From: Eulemur rufifrons
Taxonomy: Eukaryota > Chordata > Mammalia > Primates > Lemuridae
DNA length: 64,000 nt
Assembly: GCF_041146395.1 (NCBI RefSeq)
Contig: NC_090983.1
Location: forward strand, 63,247,501-63,311,500
Direction: 5' to 3'
Shown: positions 10,753 to 23,514 of the stretch, piece by piece
Layout of the letters: the number at the start of each line of letters is the position of its first letter
Numbering within the stretch: position 1 is the stretch's first letter
Program-made: the position numbers and the translations under genes
The notes under the pieces: model-generated
Told to the model about the DNA's origin: nothing
The model's input: only the letters and a program-made list of their open reading frames with translations
The model's database searches: none

Positions 10753-13700
10753 TTCAGTGATATGATTTCAAAGTGGGTAGGAACATCCCTGCTGTCTCCC
10801 AAAAATCTGCTTTTATGATTGAAAAGAAAATTCTACCATGGGTACTTCATTCATTTAGATATCAAAATGTGAAATTTTTGGAAGAAATACACCATCTTCT
10901 TACTAATCATCTTTAGAGCAAGTTCTGGTAGACCATGAGGACACTAGGTATCTGCGTAACAAAGAGATGAGTGATACAGTGGGGTGAGGAGTAGAAGTAC
11001 TCGCCTGGATGCAAAGTTCCTTGTTATGGGCAATGAGCATTTCTTTGCAGAACATATTTTGTGATCCTTCTCATAATATTTTAATAGTATTGTAGAGAGA
11101 GTAATAATAATTTTTTTGGGTGGTATATAAAAACTCTTTTGCCTACAACTGAGAGCTATGATCATAGAATGCTTTCACAAACTTCTTCCTTTTCCAGAGT
11201 TGTATATATACTTCTTTACTTGATGTTTTCCCATGTATTAAGTAACAAATGTAGAATTCATAAATGAAATACCTTATATTATCAAGAATTGCATTTATAA
11301 ACATAAAAATATGCTAAGCTAACTGAATTTGGCTAGTCCTGTTATATAAATATCTAGTAAGAATGGTGTTCACAGCAACTAACATATTAATTTCTATAAT
11401 TAAAGGGAGATGTGTCTTCCATTAAAACAAATTATTAGCAATGTCTCTAAGCATTCATTTAGCATGACTGATACAACAAAGTATGTAGCAATAACACTTG
11501 AAACATCCAGCAGATTAGAGATAAATGAATGATGCGTCAACATCTTACATGAAGGAGAATACTTTGGTCAAAATTAGCCAATAGGAATGACAAATATCTT
11601 GAGTAAAGTTATCAAATCATATACAAAGTGCCAATACTGGCATTACATTAATCTCATAAAGAATCTACGGCAATATGCCCAACTCAATGGGTGAAATAAA
11701 GTTGAGTGATAGAAAGAGATTATGCCACCTAATTAGAGAAAAATTTGAAAAAAAAGTGAGTTCTACCCTTCACTTAATTTCATTTGATTATTGGTAAGTC
11801 ATAACTCATTAACTTGTTCTGTAAAACAGATCTTATCTGCTCCATAAGATTTCAGTAAATAAAAGTGAAATATTCAGAAGGACTTTGAAAAAAATACTAC
11901 TTTCTCTGGAATTAAAACTTTAGTGAGGTCTGAATTTATTTTAACTGATGTTTTAGAAACTGAAATTGCAAGGCAATTACTAGAGCAATGGTTCACAACT
12001 TTTTATAGCTATGTATTTCTATCTACACAAATATCTATATGCCTTTATTAATTATATTTTTTTATTTACAATGAGTTTTAAGGTTATAAAAATCCAGTGA
12101 AATATTTGGAAGATTTTATTATGAATACTTCCTTAAAGAAAAAACTTTGCTGCCTATCTAAACTTCTTCTTTTCACTGCTGATATATGTATCAGTGGTTA
12201 AAAGCAGTGTTTTAGAGAAATTTAAAAATTCTGGCAGTTGGAAGAAATATTAAAAAGCTATATGATCTCACAGACTATAGGAAAATTATGTACCAATGTG
12301 TCTCAGAAAGACAAAGATGAGGAGCACTATTTTTCCAATTACACATACAGATTATATATATTTAACAAACATTTATTGGGAAATGTGGGAAAAGCTCTTT
12401 CTATAATCTGTTTTGTCAGCTCATTGAAGCTCTCTCTCTCTTATTCTATGTATTTTCACTTCATCTTGCATGAATGGTTCATTCAAGAATGACATGACAA
12501 TGTTACTACTCAGGATTCCAGTACAGTTTTAGTGACATCAGTCACCAAAAATGGCTGGACACAGGATCAGCTACAAATTAAGCCTTTAATACCATCCTTT
12601 GGAGTTGACACTACATGATTCATTTGCTAGATTTTTATATTGCCTTCTGGCAAGATTAGAAATATCATATTCAAGCCACATATCTTGAATACTTTTAATT
12701 TTGCCAATACATTTCAGTATATTGATTAACAAGTTAGTAATTTTTCAAGTGAAAATCCACTTCTGACATTCAGCAAAGCCTCAGTGTAGAACTGGGATGT
12801 GGCTAATAATCACAGGGTTTGTAGTAGCTTTTCTAGAGTGTAGCCTCTCTGCTTTAATGCTAACTAACTACTCCTGAAGTTTGGACTCCTGATCAGAATT
12901 CTAGCTGCCCATGGTTATAACTTAACCTAACATACATTTCTTACCACAGTGACTGTGCTGAGGTATTTTAATGTAAATTAAAACATTATTGCATTTCACT
13001 TTAAATATTTCAGAATATATCCTTAAATCTAGGTCAATTCAGGAAACAAAGAGAAATGAGGTCAGTACTTCAAAGACGGTGAACTCTGAGAATAGTTATC
13101 ACATCTCACCAAAATATGACCACATAACAGTAGCTATTCAATGCATCTTTAAGGAAGAAACCGAGAAACCACCAATACCTGCTTAGCACTTTCTCTCTTT
13201 CTAACATTGGGTGCCCATGTAAATTGCTACTTTTTCATAGCTATTTAATAAGACCATATGAAAGATAATTACATTTAAGATCTCTAATTCCAAACCATAG
13301 TCATAGAAAAGGAAAATAGTAGCTGAAAATGCATATGAAGGATAACATTATTGAAGGACACAACAAAAGTTTATCACTATCTACCATTAACTAGCTCTCT
13401 GAAGCTGGAATGATAGAGACACTAATTCTGTCCACAAAAGGCTCATAATCCATTAGGGAAAATGAGAATAAAACACACAAATAACAAACTATTATATTGG
13501 ATACTACTGCTACTGAAAACACAACTTTATCATTAAAATAAGAATTTAGTTTGAAAGAAGGAACAGAAAACAAGGATAGCAAATGTTTGGGTCAAGAACC
13601 AAGAATGAAGTGTGTTGTTAGAAGTTTATTTATTGAATAATCATTCCTTGAGTGCCTACTCTTCTATTTATTTGATTCTAAGCTGTCAGATTATTCACTT

Positions 13701-15659
13701 TATAAAAATCAGCTTGTTGGGGGGGGATCTTTATGTCAAATGTACATATCAGTTGTAAGAAGAATTCTCAGAAATGTAAAAATATGAACAAACGTGTCCA
13801 TATTATTATAATATGTCCCGACTACTTTGCTAGGTATAGTGGGTACAAAGTTGTGCCTAGTAGTCATGACCCACCATTATTAAGATTAAGCTAGTGGAGA
13901 TATACAGATATTATTCAAATAAATGCATAAAAATATAATTACAAAGTTGTGTTGCAAGAAATTATGGACAAATTTAGTCAAGTGTATATGTAGCAAACGT
14001 GATTAAAAAAAAGTTAAAACATAGAGGTTTTCAAATTTCTGTTTCATTCTTCATTTTTGGACTAGTGAGTGCTAAAAGGTCCATGAGCTCTGATAACTTT
14101 CCTTTCCTCTTCTTTCTCCCCACTTCTCTGGTTAACTTTTGGAGTTCTGCCATAAATTGCAGTCCTATTTCTCTGGGTTCTTCCATATGATTTCTTGACC
14201 ATATTAGTATCCCGTTTAAATTTTCAATCAGAACTAGTTATATGAATCCAAATTTGTATATCTTTATCCCATGTCAAGCTTCTCATAACGTGTCAAATTT
14301 ATTCAAAACTTCAGCTGAAATCTTGAATAGTACTATTAAAGATAACGTAAACAAGCACCAATTGTCTCTCCTTGCCAAACAAGATTGGCCAGGTGATATC
14401 AATTATTTTGCAACATGTTCCATTATTCAATACACGTTATCACTTAACCTTATCTACAGTATTATGCTGGGACTATGGGAGGTAAAATTATTACATATTT
14501 TCTATTAATACTTTAAGGGAAGTTCAAATCTAGTTAAGGGGACGAGAAAGAGGGTATTCTTCTATGAGTATAATTTCAGTTAGTAAATAACATTTATTCA
14601 GAACAGATCACTATCCTGGGTTATGTAGAGGGCTGAGTATTGGAGAAAACAAAAAAGACACAGAAAAAATAAAAATAAAAACAAACATTTTTCCTAACCA
14701 AGTACTGAGATCTCTCCTTCAACAGCTTGGTAATCATTATATTTTATTGAACTCTAGTCTCTCTCTCTCTACATATATTAGAAACTAGAGAAATAGACCC
14801 TGAACTTTGCTTTGGCCCAACAATTGCAAAACACTGATATGGATCCTTAATCTTTCTTTAGCTAGCCATCTTTAAGAACTTTACATTATTACTATACACT
14901 GAAGGAACATTTCATTTTACACAAGCAGAACACTTCATTCTATTTTTGCCATTTCCTAAAATCAAAGCAACCAAGAAAAAATTGTTCCCACAAACTCATT
15001 ACTTATTGCTAACTTGACATATTCAGCTTGATCATCTGGTATAATGTATATATTCTCAAAACTAAATAGATTATCTTGACACTTGCTCTTGGCACAATGA
15101 AAGAAAAGCTTATATCTTCAAATATAAGGTCTACATATTACCACATTATAAGGTTAGGATGCCAGAGGAGCTAGGAAAATCTTTTAAAAAATCAAAGACA
15201 TTTTGTTATCTGGTTGTTAAATTATGAATTTAAGGAAATCTGAATATAGGAGGCCCAAGTATAAAGGATATCTGAAATGTAGATCCTAAACATGATGCCC
15301 TTTCTCCAATATCTTATACCTGTACAAAGTATGTGGTATTTTACACATATTTAGTTTTCAAAGATCACAGTCTCAGACATATTATGTCCTAGCTATAATA
15401 TTTTATAGGAATTGTTCTAATAAAACCTGTAAAAGCATGAGGCCAGCAACATCCAAAGAAAAAAACTTTAGATGAGCGTTAGTATAGTGACACTTAAAAA
15501 CTGATTTAGTGTGAAAAGATCACAATGACAAGAAAGCCACTAAAAGTGTCATGTGGACTTAATGAAACAGAGTAAATGTTTTGTGCAGAAAAGAATTTAA
15601 TTTCTTGTTTTACCACTATCTATATGACTTTGGGCATATATCTCAAAGCTTTAATGAAT

Positions 15660-15975
15660 GTCTTGCATCCGGGCCTGTGCATGCCTCTTTCTGAGATACT
15701 ACTTTCTGTCCTATTCCTCAGAACCTTCCTAACCTCTGCTGATTTTTTGTTCTATATCACTTCCTCCAGGAAGCCTCCTCTGAACCCTAAATATAGGTTA
15801 GGTGATCTTCTAATGTGGTACCATAGCATTCTACACCAACCTCTCAGCACAGCACTCATGTCATTATGTTGTCTGTTTGTCTACATTTCCTACTAAACTA
15901 GAAACTCATTGAGGACAGACTATTATTCGTCATGATTTCCCTAGCACCTCTATAGTCCCTGGCATGTAGTAGGCT
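15660..15975 (+). repeat. L2 3' end
   Basis: ACTTCCTCCAGGAAGCCTCC, ACTAGAAACTCATTGAGGAC and CCTGGCATGTAGTAGGCTTG are the L2 3' landmarks in order. The 106-codon frame here is incidental. Confidence 0.83.
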
Positions 15976-17206
15976 TGAAAATCCAACCAGAGATAATTAT
16001 ATATCCTAGTATGGATATCCAAATTCAGTGACACACTCTCTTTTGGAGAGAGAAATGAAATGGCATACATCCCTGGTTCTAATCAAACCATTCTTCCCAT
16101 CTGCCTACTTCCTAGCCTCCTTAGTCCCTTCTTAATCGTGTTTACAACACTCTATTTACTTTGAATGGGAAAGTTATTTTATATTTCCACTTTGATTTTT
16201 CTTGTCCAACAAAGGGGGTGCACTGTTTAATGCTATCTCTAAAGACCAAAAAAAAAAAAAAGTCAGAATACTAAAAAATTGTTATTTTCATCATTCTAAA
16301 TGAAATTATAACATTGTACTATTCTGGTCTAATGTCAACAATTTAAACTTCTAATAGTAAATAAAGATAAAAATTTTTCAAAGGGTTTGAGGCCAAATCT
16401 AAGCAGTTTATAGGAAAAGTATTGATGGATGATGCAGAGGTTTTAACTGTCTGATAAAAAACACACTACTTCGAAGATTTGCTGCATAAAAATCTATCCA
16501 TAAATGCAACAAAAAAATTCTAAAATTAAACAAAAGAGTCATTTAATGGCCACATATAGTCTGAAGACAAAGCCTTAGAGCAACTCCAAACTGCTGGCAC
16601 GCCAAAACTACAAAGAGCAGCAGTAGGGCCAATCTCATTTTTAGTCCTTAACTGTAATATTACCTTCAACAAGTAATACCTGAATATTTTGATCATAAAT
16701 GTTACAAGTTCCAAAACCAAAATTAAACTCAGTGATTTGCTTTTATCACACTTTCAAATGTCAAGCTAGTGCCAGCTACAGACCCAATCAGTCTCTTTTA
16801 CCTCACTGCTCTAAATCTGAAATCTTACATTTTCATTACTATGTATCTTTGGATTATAGTAAATTGAAAAGACCTGGAAGAAAGAACAAAACATATATCT
16901 TTTATGAAAGTAAAATTGTGTATATTAAAATTGACTTGGTTCACTATCTCCTCCTTTTAGAGAATACTTGATAAATAGAACTTTAAAAAGATATTCTTGG
17001 CAGAGATGGTATAATGAGAACATAAATATCAGATGAGTGGCTGATTAGATGACTTTTAAAATCCTGTTCAGCTCTGAAAGTCCAGGATTTAGGTCATGAA
17101 TCAACTTAAGGCGCATTCTCTGCTGAGTAAGTTCCTCATATTTCCTATAACAATAGAAATATTTGTAAAAAGAAAGGCCCCAGCCAACAGGGGAAATGGT
17201 ACTTAC

Positions 17207-17452
17207 GAGTATTGTGTCAGCAGTTCCAAATCATTATGCATGTTGATTGGATATGCTTCGCTGAGCTCAAACAACTTCTCCAGGGCTTCATAAATGAAAA
17301 TGATGCAAATTAGAGAAGCAAAAGCTTCTTCAGTAAACCGGGTGATATAGCAGACAAGAGAACTTGCATCAGTGGCCACAAGTATTATACATAGGGTTGC
17401 GGTCCAAAGTCCAATACTAGCTCTTAAAGATAGGTATGACAGCCCATATTCT
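17207..17452 (-). CDS. SLC4A10: SLC4A10 exon: membrane segments 4-5, start of extracellular loop
   Basis: The largest exon here, 246 nt: A completes Lys, then 81 codons, then TC of a Ser codon. EYGLSYLSLRASIGLWTATL and CIILVATDASSLVCYITRFT hold the fourth helix. EEAFASLICIIFIYEALEKL holds the fifth. FELSEAYPINMHNDLELLTQ begins the large extracellular loop, which in this family carries Cys and N-glycosylation sites in the next exon. The acceptor is CCCCCTCCTAG, a good pyrimidine tract; the donor is TC|GTAAGTA. NMHNDLELLTQYS distinguishes SLC4A10 from SLC4A8 and SLC4A7. The following exon, expected to start Cys-Asn-Cys, was not found before position 1. Confidence 0.97.
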
Positions 17453-17855
17453 CTAGGAGGGGGAAAAGGAAAGAACAGTGGAAATAAGGTCATATAACAG
17501 CTTGACACTATTTAAATAAATGAAAATAAGTGTAATTCAGGAAGTAAGTAAATAAACTTCACATCCCATGAGTATCTAAACTCAAGACTTTGTCTAAAGG
17601 GAACATCTAAGGGGACAAAACGAAAAGGGGTTTCTCAGTGCCTAGAACTAAATCTTACTTTTTATAAAGATTAAATAACAATATACACAAATCTTTTACT
17701 TTTCCTCTATTTCCATGGAGAGACAAAAATGACAAACTGAATCAAATCAGCCACTTCCACCTCTCTCAACAGTCCTCCAAAAGTGGTGTTGGGAGAAGTA
17801 TAAATACAGTAAAGAAAAAGAAAGGGGCTAAGGGCCAAGAGTACATAACACTTAC
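17453..17855 (-). other. SLC4A10 intron, 403 bp
   Basis: Short intron between the membrane 2-3 and 4-5 exons. It contains no recognised repeat. The 3' end has a C-rich pyrimidine tract immediately before the acceptor. Confidence 0.9.
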
Positions 17856-17989
17856 TTGCAAAATTTAAACAAAATCTTTTCAAACACCAAAACTGGTCCT
17901 GTACTGCCTAATATGGTAAGAGGCTGTCCACCAAAGAGAGAATAGGCTATCCCGGTCATGGATGCTCCAAAGAGAGATTCGATTGCACT
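17856..17989 (-). CDS. SLC4A10: SLC4A10 exon: membrane segments 2-3 with GSTGP motif
   Basis: A 134-nt exon starting AGT in phase 0 and encoding 44 codons, SAIESLFGASMTGIAYSLFG followed by GQPLTILGSTGPVLVFEKIL and FKFC, plus AA of a Lys codon. The acceptor is CTACACAG and the donor is AA|GTAAGT, a near-perfect site. The first part forms the second transmembrane helix. QPLTILGSTGP is the beginning of the third, a half-helix that in SLC4/SLC26-type folds lines the substrate site. No motif residue is missing. Confidence 0.97.
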
Positions 17990-18586
17990 CTGTGTAGAGA
18001 TATAAATGGTTCCATTACCTAAGCTGTATATGCAGCCATAGTAACTAGGGAGAAAATGTTTAAAATACATGGGTATGTACTTTCTCCTTCATTATGAAAA
18101 GCCTAGCAATCCTGGGCAGGATGTGGGGTAGGAACATGAGAGAACGGGCCAACAGTAAGCAGAAAATGAATGGTAGCAAATGGGGAGGTGTCCTCTCCAC
18201 TTTCCTATCTCATGTTTCTGTTGCCTTACCAAAATAAATAAATATATTCAAGATTAATGTCTGGACAGAAACATGGCCTTGTTATATGAGAAATGGTCGT
18301 CTCATGAGGTAGAAACCGAGCCTAAAGCTAGCCTAGGATTGGGGGCCAAAGGGAATGACATCAAATTAGAACCTTGTATAAGACTCAGAACTAGTTGTTC
18401 TGAGATATTCCACACCCAGATTACCAGTTCCACTAGCTGTTTGGAAAATTCATAAGAAGTTTATCTGCCAGACCATCTATTAAATCTCTCCTCATAAAGG
18501 AATCCAAAATAAAATGCTCACTCATCTAACTATGAATCCTAAAAATGGATTGAGTTTCAAAGTTTAGAGAAAAGCGTAATACATAC
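17990..18586 (-). other. SLC4A10 intron, 597 bp
   Basis: Short intron between the first-membrane-segment exon and the GSTGP exon. A plus-strand open frame at 18273-18455 is unremarkable; no repeat was recognised. Confidence 0.9.
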
Positions 18587-18761
18587 TATACGCCCTTCAG
18601 TTGCTTCTCCCAGCAGTCCTCCAAATGTGATGACAGGAGACATACACGCGCAGTAGAGAAATAGAAAAGATGCTAAGCACTGCAGGCTGAAAGCATCTGT
18701 GAAGTCACTCCAGAAGTATGGAGCTTTTCTTTTGATATCTAAAATAAGTCCCCCAAAAATC
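18587..18761 (-). CDS. SLC4A10: SLC4A10 exon: first membrane segment
   Basis: A 175-nt exon: G completes Arg, then 58 codons. [20 protein letters not shown] is the cytoplasmic approach to the membrane. [20 protein letters not shown] is the first transmembrane helix, followed by [11 protein letters not shown]. The acceptor is CCTATTTTAG. The donor is unusual in that the last exon bases are ATA, giving ATA|GTATGT, so the usual G at position -1 is absent; the intron side is strong. The placement is fixed because the next exon supplies Ser-Ala-Ile-Glu in phase 0. [13 protein letters not shown] and [10 protein letters not shown] are near-invariant in Na+-coupled SLC4 transporters. Confidence 0.97.
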
Positions 18762-21700
18762 CTAAAATAGGGGGAAAACACAATAGTGAAATACAAATAT
18801 AAAAAAAGCACACAAATCAAAATGCTCATTTGCTTTGTTGCCAGGTCCCAGTATACGTTTTCCATCAGCAGAGGTGAGACCCACATTAACCTGCTACGTT
18901 GTATTATCATGATCTACAGGGATGGCTTTTCACCACTAGGTTACCTGAATTCCTAACCAAATATCATGTCAACAACCCAAAATCCCAGGTTCTCTAAAAC
19001 AAGGTTCAGAGCTGTTCACCAATCAAAATTCAAATAATGAGATTCAAAGATCACTCTAATATCTGTGACATTTCTACATCAACCTACTCCTCCTAAACTA
19101 AGACCTATCATCCTCAACCATTGGCAGTATTTTCTAATTATTTACGTTCCAATTAACATAGCAGAAAAGTGAGGGGGGAGGGTTAACTGGCTTTTGTATC
19201 CTCCAATAGTGAACATCATCCTAGAGAGAAAAAGCAGTGTTTAACCATGGCTCCAGTTACCTACTCTCTCTGCCAAAAAAATAAAAAATAAAAATAAAAA
19301 AATCTCTCACCAGATACTGTTCCAGGGAAACATTTAAATGGCCTAATGGATAACAGCAATACTTAATAGAGACAGATAGGTTCCATAGTTGTTTTCATTT
19401 TTAGGAAACTAGAGGAGTGGAACTTATAATAACCAAACTAGATAAATATAATTTTGATCCATTATTGCCTTAGCATATCCCAATATCTATGATTCACAAG
19501 ACAATAATGACTTTACTTGGTATAAATTCATTTATTCTAAATATATCTAAAACCACATTGAAATATTTAAAAGAGGATTTTGTTAGGGGGAAAGTATTAA
19601 ACTATAAAACAGTACTTAAAATTTGAGGATTAAATTTTTTTAATCTATTAGAAATGAGAGCTTTAATAAATAGGTATTCTCATTCTTTGGACATTTAGTA
19701 ATAATATGCAGACTTAACACTTGACTACTGGAAGTTCTGTGTGCTCCATGGAATAAAGATGTGATACTAAAATGAATAAGACTATGATTAAGTTCCTACA
19801 TGAAAGTTACTAGTGAAAAATCCTATTATGTTCCAATATACTGCCAGAATGCTGAATATACTTGGATCATACAAAATGTTAAACCCTTGTTATTTATTTT
19901 ATGAATAAGAATATTCATTTGGTAGTCCTAGAATTACCTCAAAAATAATTATTCTCTTGAGAAATAAATTCTGGTTGGCCTTGAAAAATGTATGTATTCA
20001 GAAAAACTGAAAATTTTAACCACTATTTTTAATTTCCCTGATATGATATAGACCTAACAGTTATAATACATATTAGTAACTCTCTTACTATTATGTGGGT
20101 ATAGAATCACTATGCTTCCCTGGTGACTGCTTCCATCAGGGAGATATGGAGTAGGAGAGGGTTGAGAAGAATGAAATTTCAATTAAACAAAAAGGACATT
20201 TGAAACTCAGAGAAGCTTGCAGAGAACCTGTGAAATTTACACACACACAAAGATCACCTTAGGTTTCTCTACCTGTGTTTGGTAAGACGTATGCATATTT
20301 TTAATTTGGGGGATCGTTTCTGAATAATTCGCTAACTTATCAAAGCCATAATTCACAGCATATTTACTCCACTAGTCTATTTATACATTCATTTATGATT
20401 TATATCCCACCTAATCCCAAAAAGAATTTGAGGTGGTTATGAACTATTAATTAGTAATTAATATTTATCGTTTTGATAGAACTTTATATTAGACCATTGC
20501 TTTCTAATTAATTACTTATTAGCGCATACATTAGTCTGAATAGCTGTTATATTACTGTGTAATAAATGTGCTTTTAGCAGTAAAAATCTAAATCCGGAAG
20601 TGGGAGTTCATTACAGAGAACAGTGCAAGAGCAGCCCAGATGTACACCAGCAACTTCAGGAGAGCAGATGAGTAATGGATACTTCAAGTCATGTCAGCAA
20701 CAGAATCTGTGGAAGAACTCTGGAGAAGCGAAGATACCGGATATTGGTGACCTGGGAGGATTTAGGAAGCAGTAAGGAAAAGTGAACTTCGAAAAAAATC
20801 TAAGCTATGTGGCATGTTACACCTGAGAAAGAGAAAAAAAAAAATACCACCAAAAATAAAAAAACAGCATTTGAAAGTATGAAAGCAAACAGAATGAGTA
20901 ACAAAGCTTCCAGTGAAGGGAAAAGGAAAAAATTGTTTGAACCATATCAAATTACATATCAAGCCTGAGGAAGACGTTAAAGGACATTTCCTCAGAGACA
21001 AAACATACATAAAGGGAAAGAACACAGAATTAAAATGCAGAGTTGTCAGGAACTGGAAAGTCAGCTTAGAGGACACATTGCAAGCAGTACAGGAACCGGC
21101 CTTGAGGGCAGGGAGCACCAATCCTGCAAAGCCTTTGCAATTGCCTTTAATTATAATGGAGGCTGTGCTCACATATTCCCTGAAGAGAAACCCACCCAAG
21201 GGTTTCTGATTTTCTGCTCACACATTGCTTGGAGAGAGACAAGCTGTCAGAAAACCATAAAGAAGCATTTTAAGAAATAAATTGAAGCTTTCATCTCTTC
21301 AAAGATGTGTGATTAGAAAAATAAATCATATAGCTCTTTCAAATCACAGCCGTAAAAATAAAAAGTACCATTATATACATCCTACTTGCATTTAATGAGA
21401 TAGGGTCTACAAGACCGAGTTCTTGGTATTCAGTTTTATTTCTATCTTGAACTTGACGCTTTCAACGGGCTCTTTTGGAAGAATCAATTGACAGTTTTCT
21501 TATTCTAAGAATCTGGGAATGCATTTTATGCACAGCAAAATGAAAGACTTAGTAAGATAAAATGGAATGGTGTATCCACTGCTTTAGTTTAACAGTAATG
21601 ACACAATCAGTAACTTTAGAGAAATCAAATTAATTGGCATTCTCACCCACAAAAAGTAGGCATTAAAAGTATAAAACAAATTAGATCTCAAACTAGCAAT

Positions 21701-21765
21701 TCCTGACAGACAAGAATGATACGTCATTTGGTCCTTGAAGTCCCATGCAAGTGATTTTCACTAAC
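18762..21765 (-). other. SLC4A10 intron, 3.0 kb
   Basis: Mostly unrecognised AT-rich sequence. The part 20580-21290 is less AT-rich and holds overlapping open frames on both strands (98 codons plus, 145 codons minus), none with a recognisable domain. A (TAAAA)-like simple repeat lies near 19277-19302. Confidence 0.85.
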
Positions 21766-21866
21766 CTTCCGGTTCGCTCGAGTTCAGGTCCACTGTGTCC
21801 TCCGTGGGGCTCTGCTTCCCCGTGGGCTGCTGTTCCATTTGGCACAGCAGGAATCTTCCTCTTCTC
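21766..21866 (-). CDS. SLC4A10: SLC4A10 exon: linker EKRKIPAVPNGTAAHGEAEP
   Basis: A 101-nt exon encoding 33 codons, EKRKIPAVPNGTAAHGEAEP followed by HGGHSGPELERTG, plus AG of an Arg codon. The acceptor is CTTCCTGCAG; the donor is GGAAG|GTTAGTG. It is the hydrophilic linker between the folded cytoplasmic domain and the first membrane segment. The Lys/Arg start, Gly/His/Glu middle and ELxRTGR end are typical of the electroneutral members. The exon is clearly more GC-rich than the surrounding intron. Confidence 0.96.
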
Positions 21867-21964
21867 CTGCAGGAAGTTTCTTTGTTTGTTTTGTTTTGTT
21901 TTAATTTCAGGTGTTAATTCTACTAACAGTAACGATTTTTTTTTTCCTTGAAGCAATATGCAGA

Positions 21965-22115
21965 GAGACTAAGAACCCAGGATTTGTTACTTAGTTGCTG
22001 CTTGAACTCTGGGAAGTTATGTAGCCTCCTAAAGCTTCAGTTTCCTCCTTCCTTTACTGGGGGTGACAACAGCTACCTATGTTATATCATGCCTGAGAGA
22101 ATTAAATGAGGTGAT
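21965..22115 (+). repeat. MIR fragment
   Basis: AGCTTCAGTTTCCTCCTTCC and GAGAGAATTAAATGAGGTGA match the MIR core. Confidence 0.75.
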
Positions 22116-22119
22116 GGAT

Positions 22120-22300
22120 GTTTATTCTTTTAACTAATACTAATTGAGTGCCTACTGTGTGTCATTCATTGTCATGAGTGCTAGAGTTGCAAGGTGGGCA
22201 AGAAAAAGCATTCTGTTAGTGGAAAGAGAATAAATTTACAGTATTAGGTAGAGATAAGAGGTTTGAAAAAAGGGAAGGGGCAGAGAGGGACCAAGTGGGA
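22120..22300 (+). repeat. Old mammalian repeat, 5' portion
   Basis: TGAGTGCCTACTGTGTGTCA followed by GTTGCAAGGTGGGCAAGAAA resembles the beginning of the same old family as at 8281 and 29277, strongly diverged. Confidence 0.5.
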
Positions 22301-22354
22301 GTGAGCAGGTGTTAGCCATGGTGTATTATATGCCTGGCATAGTGTAACCTTTCA

Positions 22355-22722
<368 letters not shown>

Positions 22723-22810
22723 AAAAGTATGTTTCCCTCTGTGATTCTGGCTGATATCTTTTTTCCCAGGAAAAAATTTGTAATATGGGCCTTTCTGACT
22801 CATAGAGGTC

Positions 22811-22865
22811 CAAAGACTATTGCAATAGACTTGCAATAGACTATTGCAAAAGACTATTGCAATTG
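22811..22865 (+). repeat. Short tandem repeat of AGACTATTGCAA
   Basis: The unit AGACTATTGCAAT/A occurs about four times, one copy shortened to AGACTTGCAAT. Confidence 0.9.
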
Positions 22866-23514
22866 CTTCTAATTGAACCAATGACAAATTAACAGAGAGT
22901 TAGGTAGTGCTGTTTTCCCATAGATCTATTATACAGACCACTTTTGTCAGTGACAGAGATTTTTTTAAAAATCATAAAGTCCTACCTAAAAATCCTAGCT
23001 ATGATGATCTTAGAGCACACCAATGTGTTCAAAAGCACTTCAAAGGATAGTAAAAAATTTTAATTAGTACAATTGGGATTTTTACTTGACTACCATTCCA
23101 AAATAGAATTTGTATAAACATGAAGAACAAAAGTGACTCATCAACTGATCAGACATACAATAGGACATCTAGATGGAATGATACAGGTTTAAAACATGAT
23201 AAAAATAGGTTTTGAAATACACACTATACAGGAAAGTTTACTGCTTAATATTTGTACAATTTCCCCAGGTATATGCATGGATACAGTGAGACTGAAGTTC
23301 AAAGATAAAAGAGAAGATGTCTGTCAACTAATGAAGGAACTGTCTTTACAGGTAAATAAAATACATTAGTAAAGAAATTTAAGACTGGCCTTCAATACCT
23401 ATTTCCCAGTCACTTAGTGAAACATTTCATAGCTTCCACAAGTTTCAGAAAGCAAGTAATATTATATGGTCTTTTGGGGGAATTAGCCCTTATGAGATAA
23501 GTTAACTCTTATTT

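Larger units (their letters stand above)
1..17206 (-). other. SLC4A10 intron, 3' side open (at least 17.2 kb)
   Basis: No exon of the gene and no other coding sequence was recognised. Contents: MIR pieces (845-1063, 3900-4165, 6285-6510), an antisense L1 3' end (4263-4760), L2 pieces (5990-6140, 7040-7250, 15660-15975), an old repeat split by an inverted L1 (8281-10330), and an MLT1-type LTR (10341-10752). Open frames of 60-110 codons here are scattered, AT-rich and without recognisable domains. The stretches 1250-2500, 10760-15500 and 16000-17200 show nothing I can name beyond short simple repeats; 2900-3120 is unusually GC-rich but unrecognised. Confidence 0.8.

Noticed and set aside
1..17206. 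Search for the next SLC4A10 exon (Cys-rich extracellular loop)
   Set aside because: No minus-strand frame with the expected Cys and N-glycosylation pattern after an acceptor; the intron appears to extend past position 1.
17096..17293. Plus-strand open frame overlapping an exon
   Set aside because: It is the antisense shadow of the 17207-17452 exon and its flank.
20762..21199. 145-codon minus-strand open frame
   Set aside because: Low-complexity Phe/Leu/Ser composition, with competing frames on the other strand and no family match. Kept only as a finding about the island.
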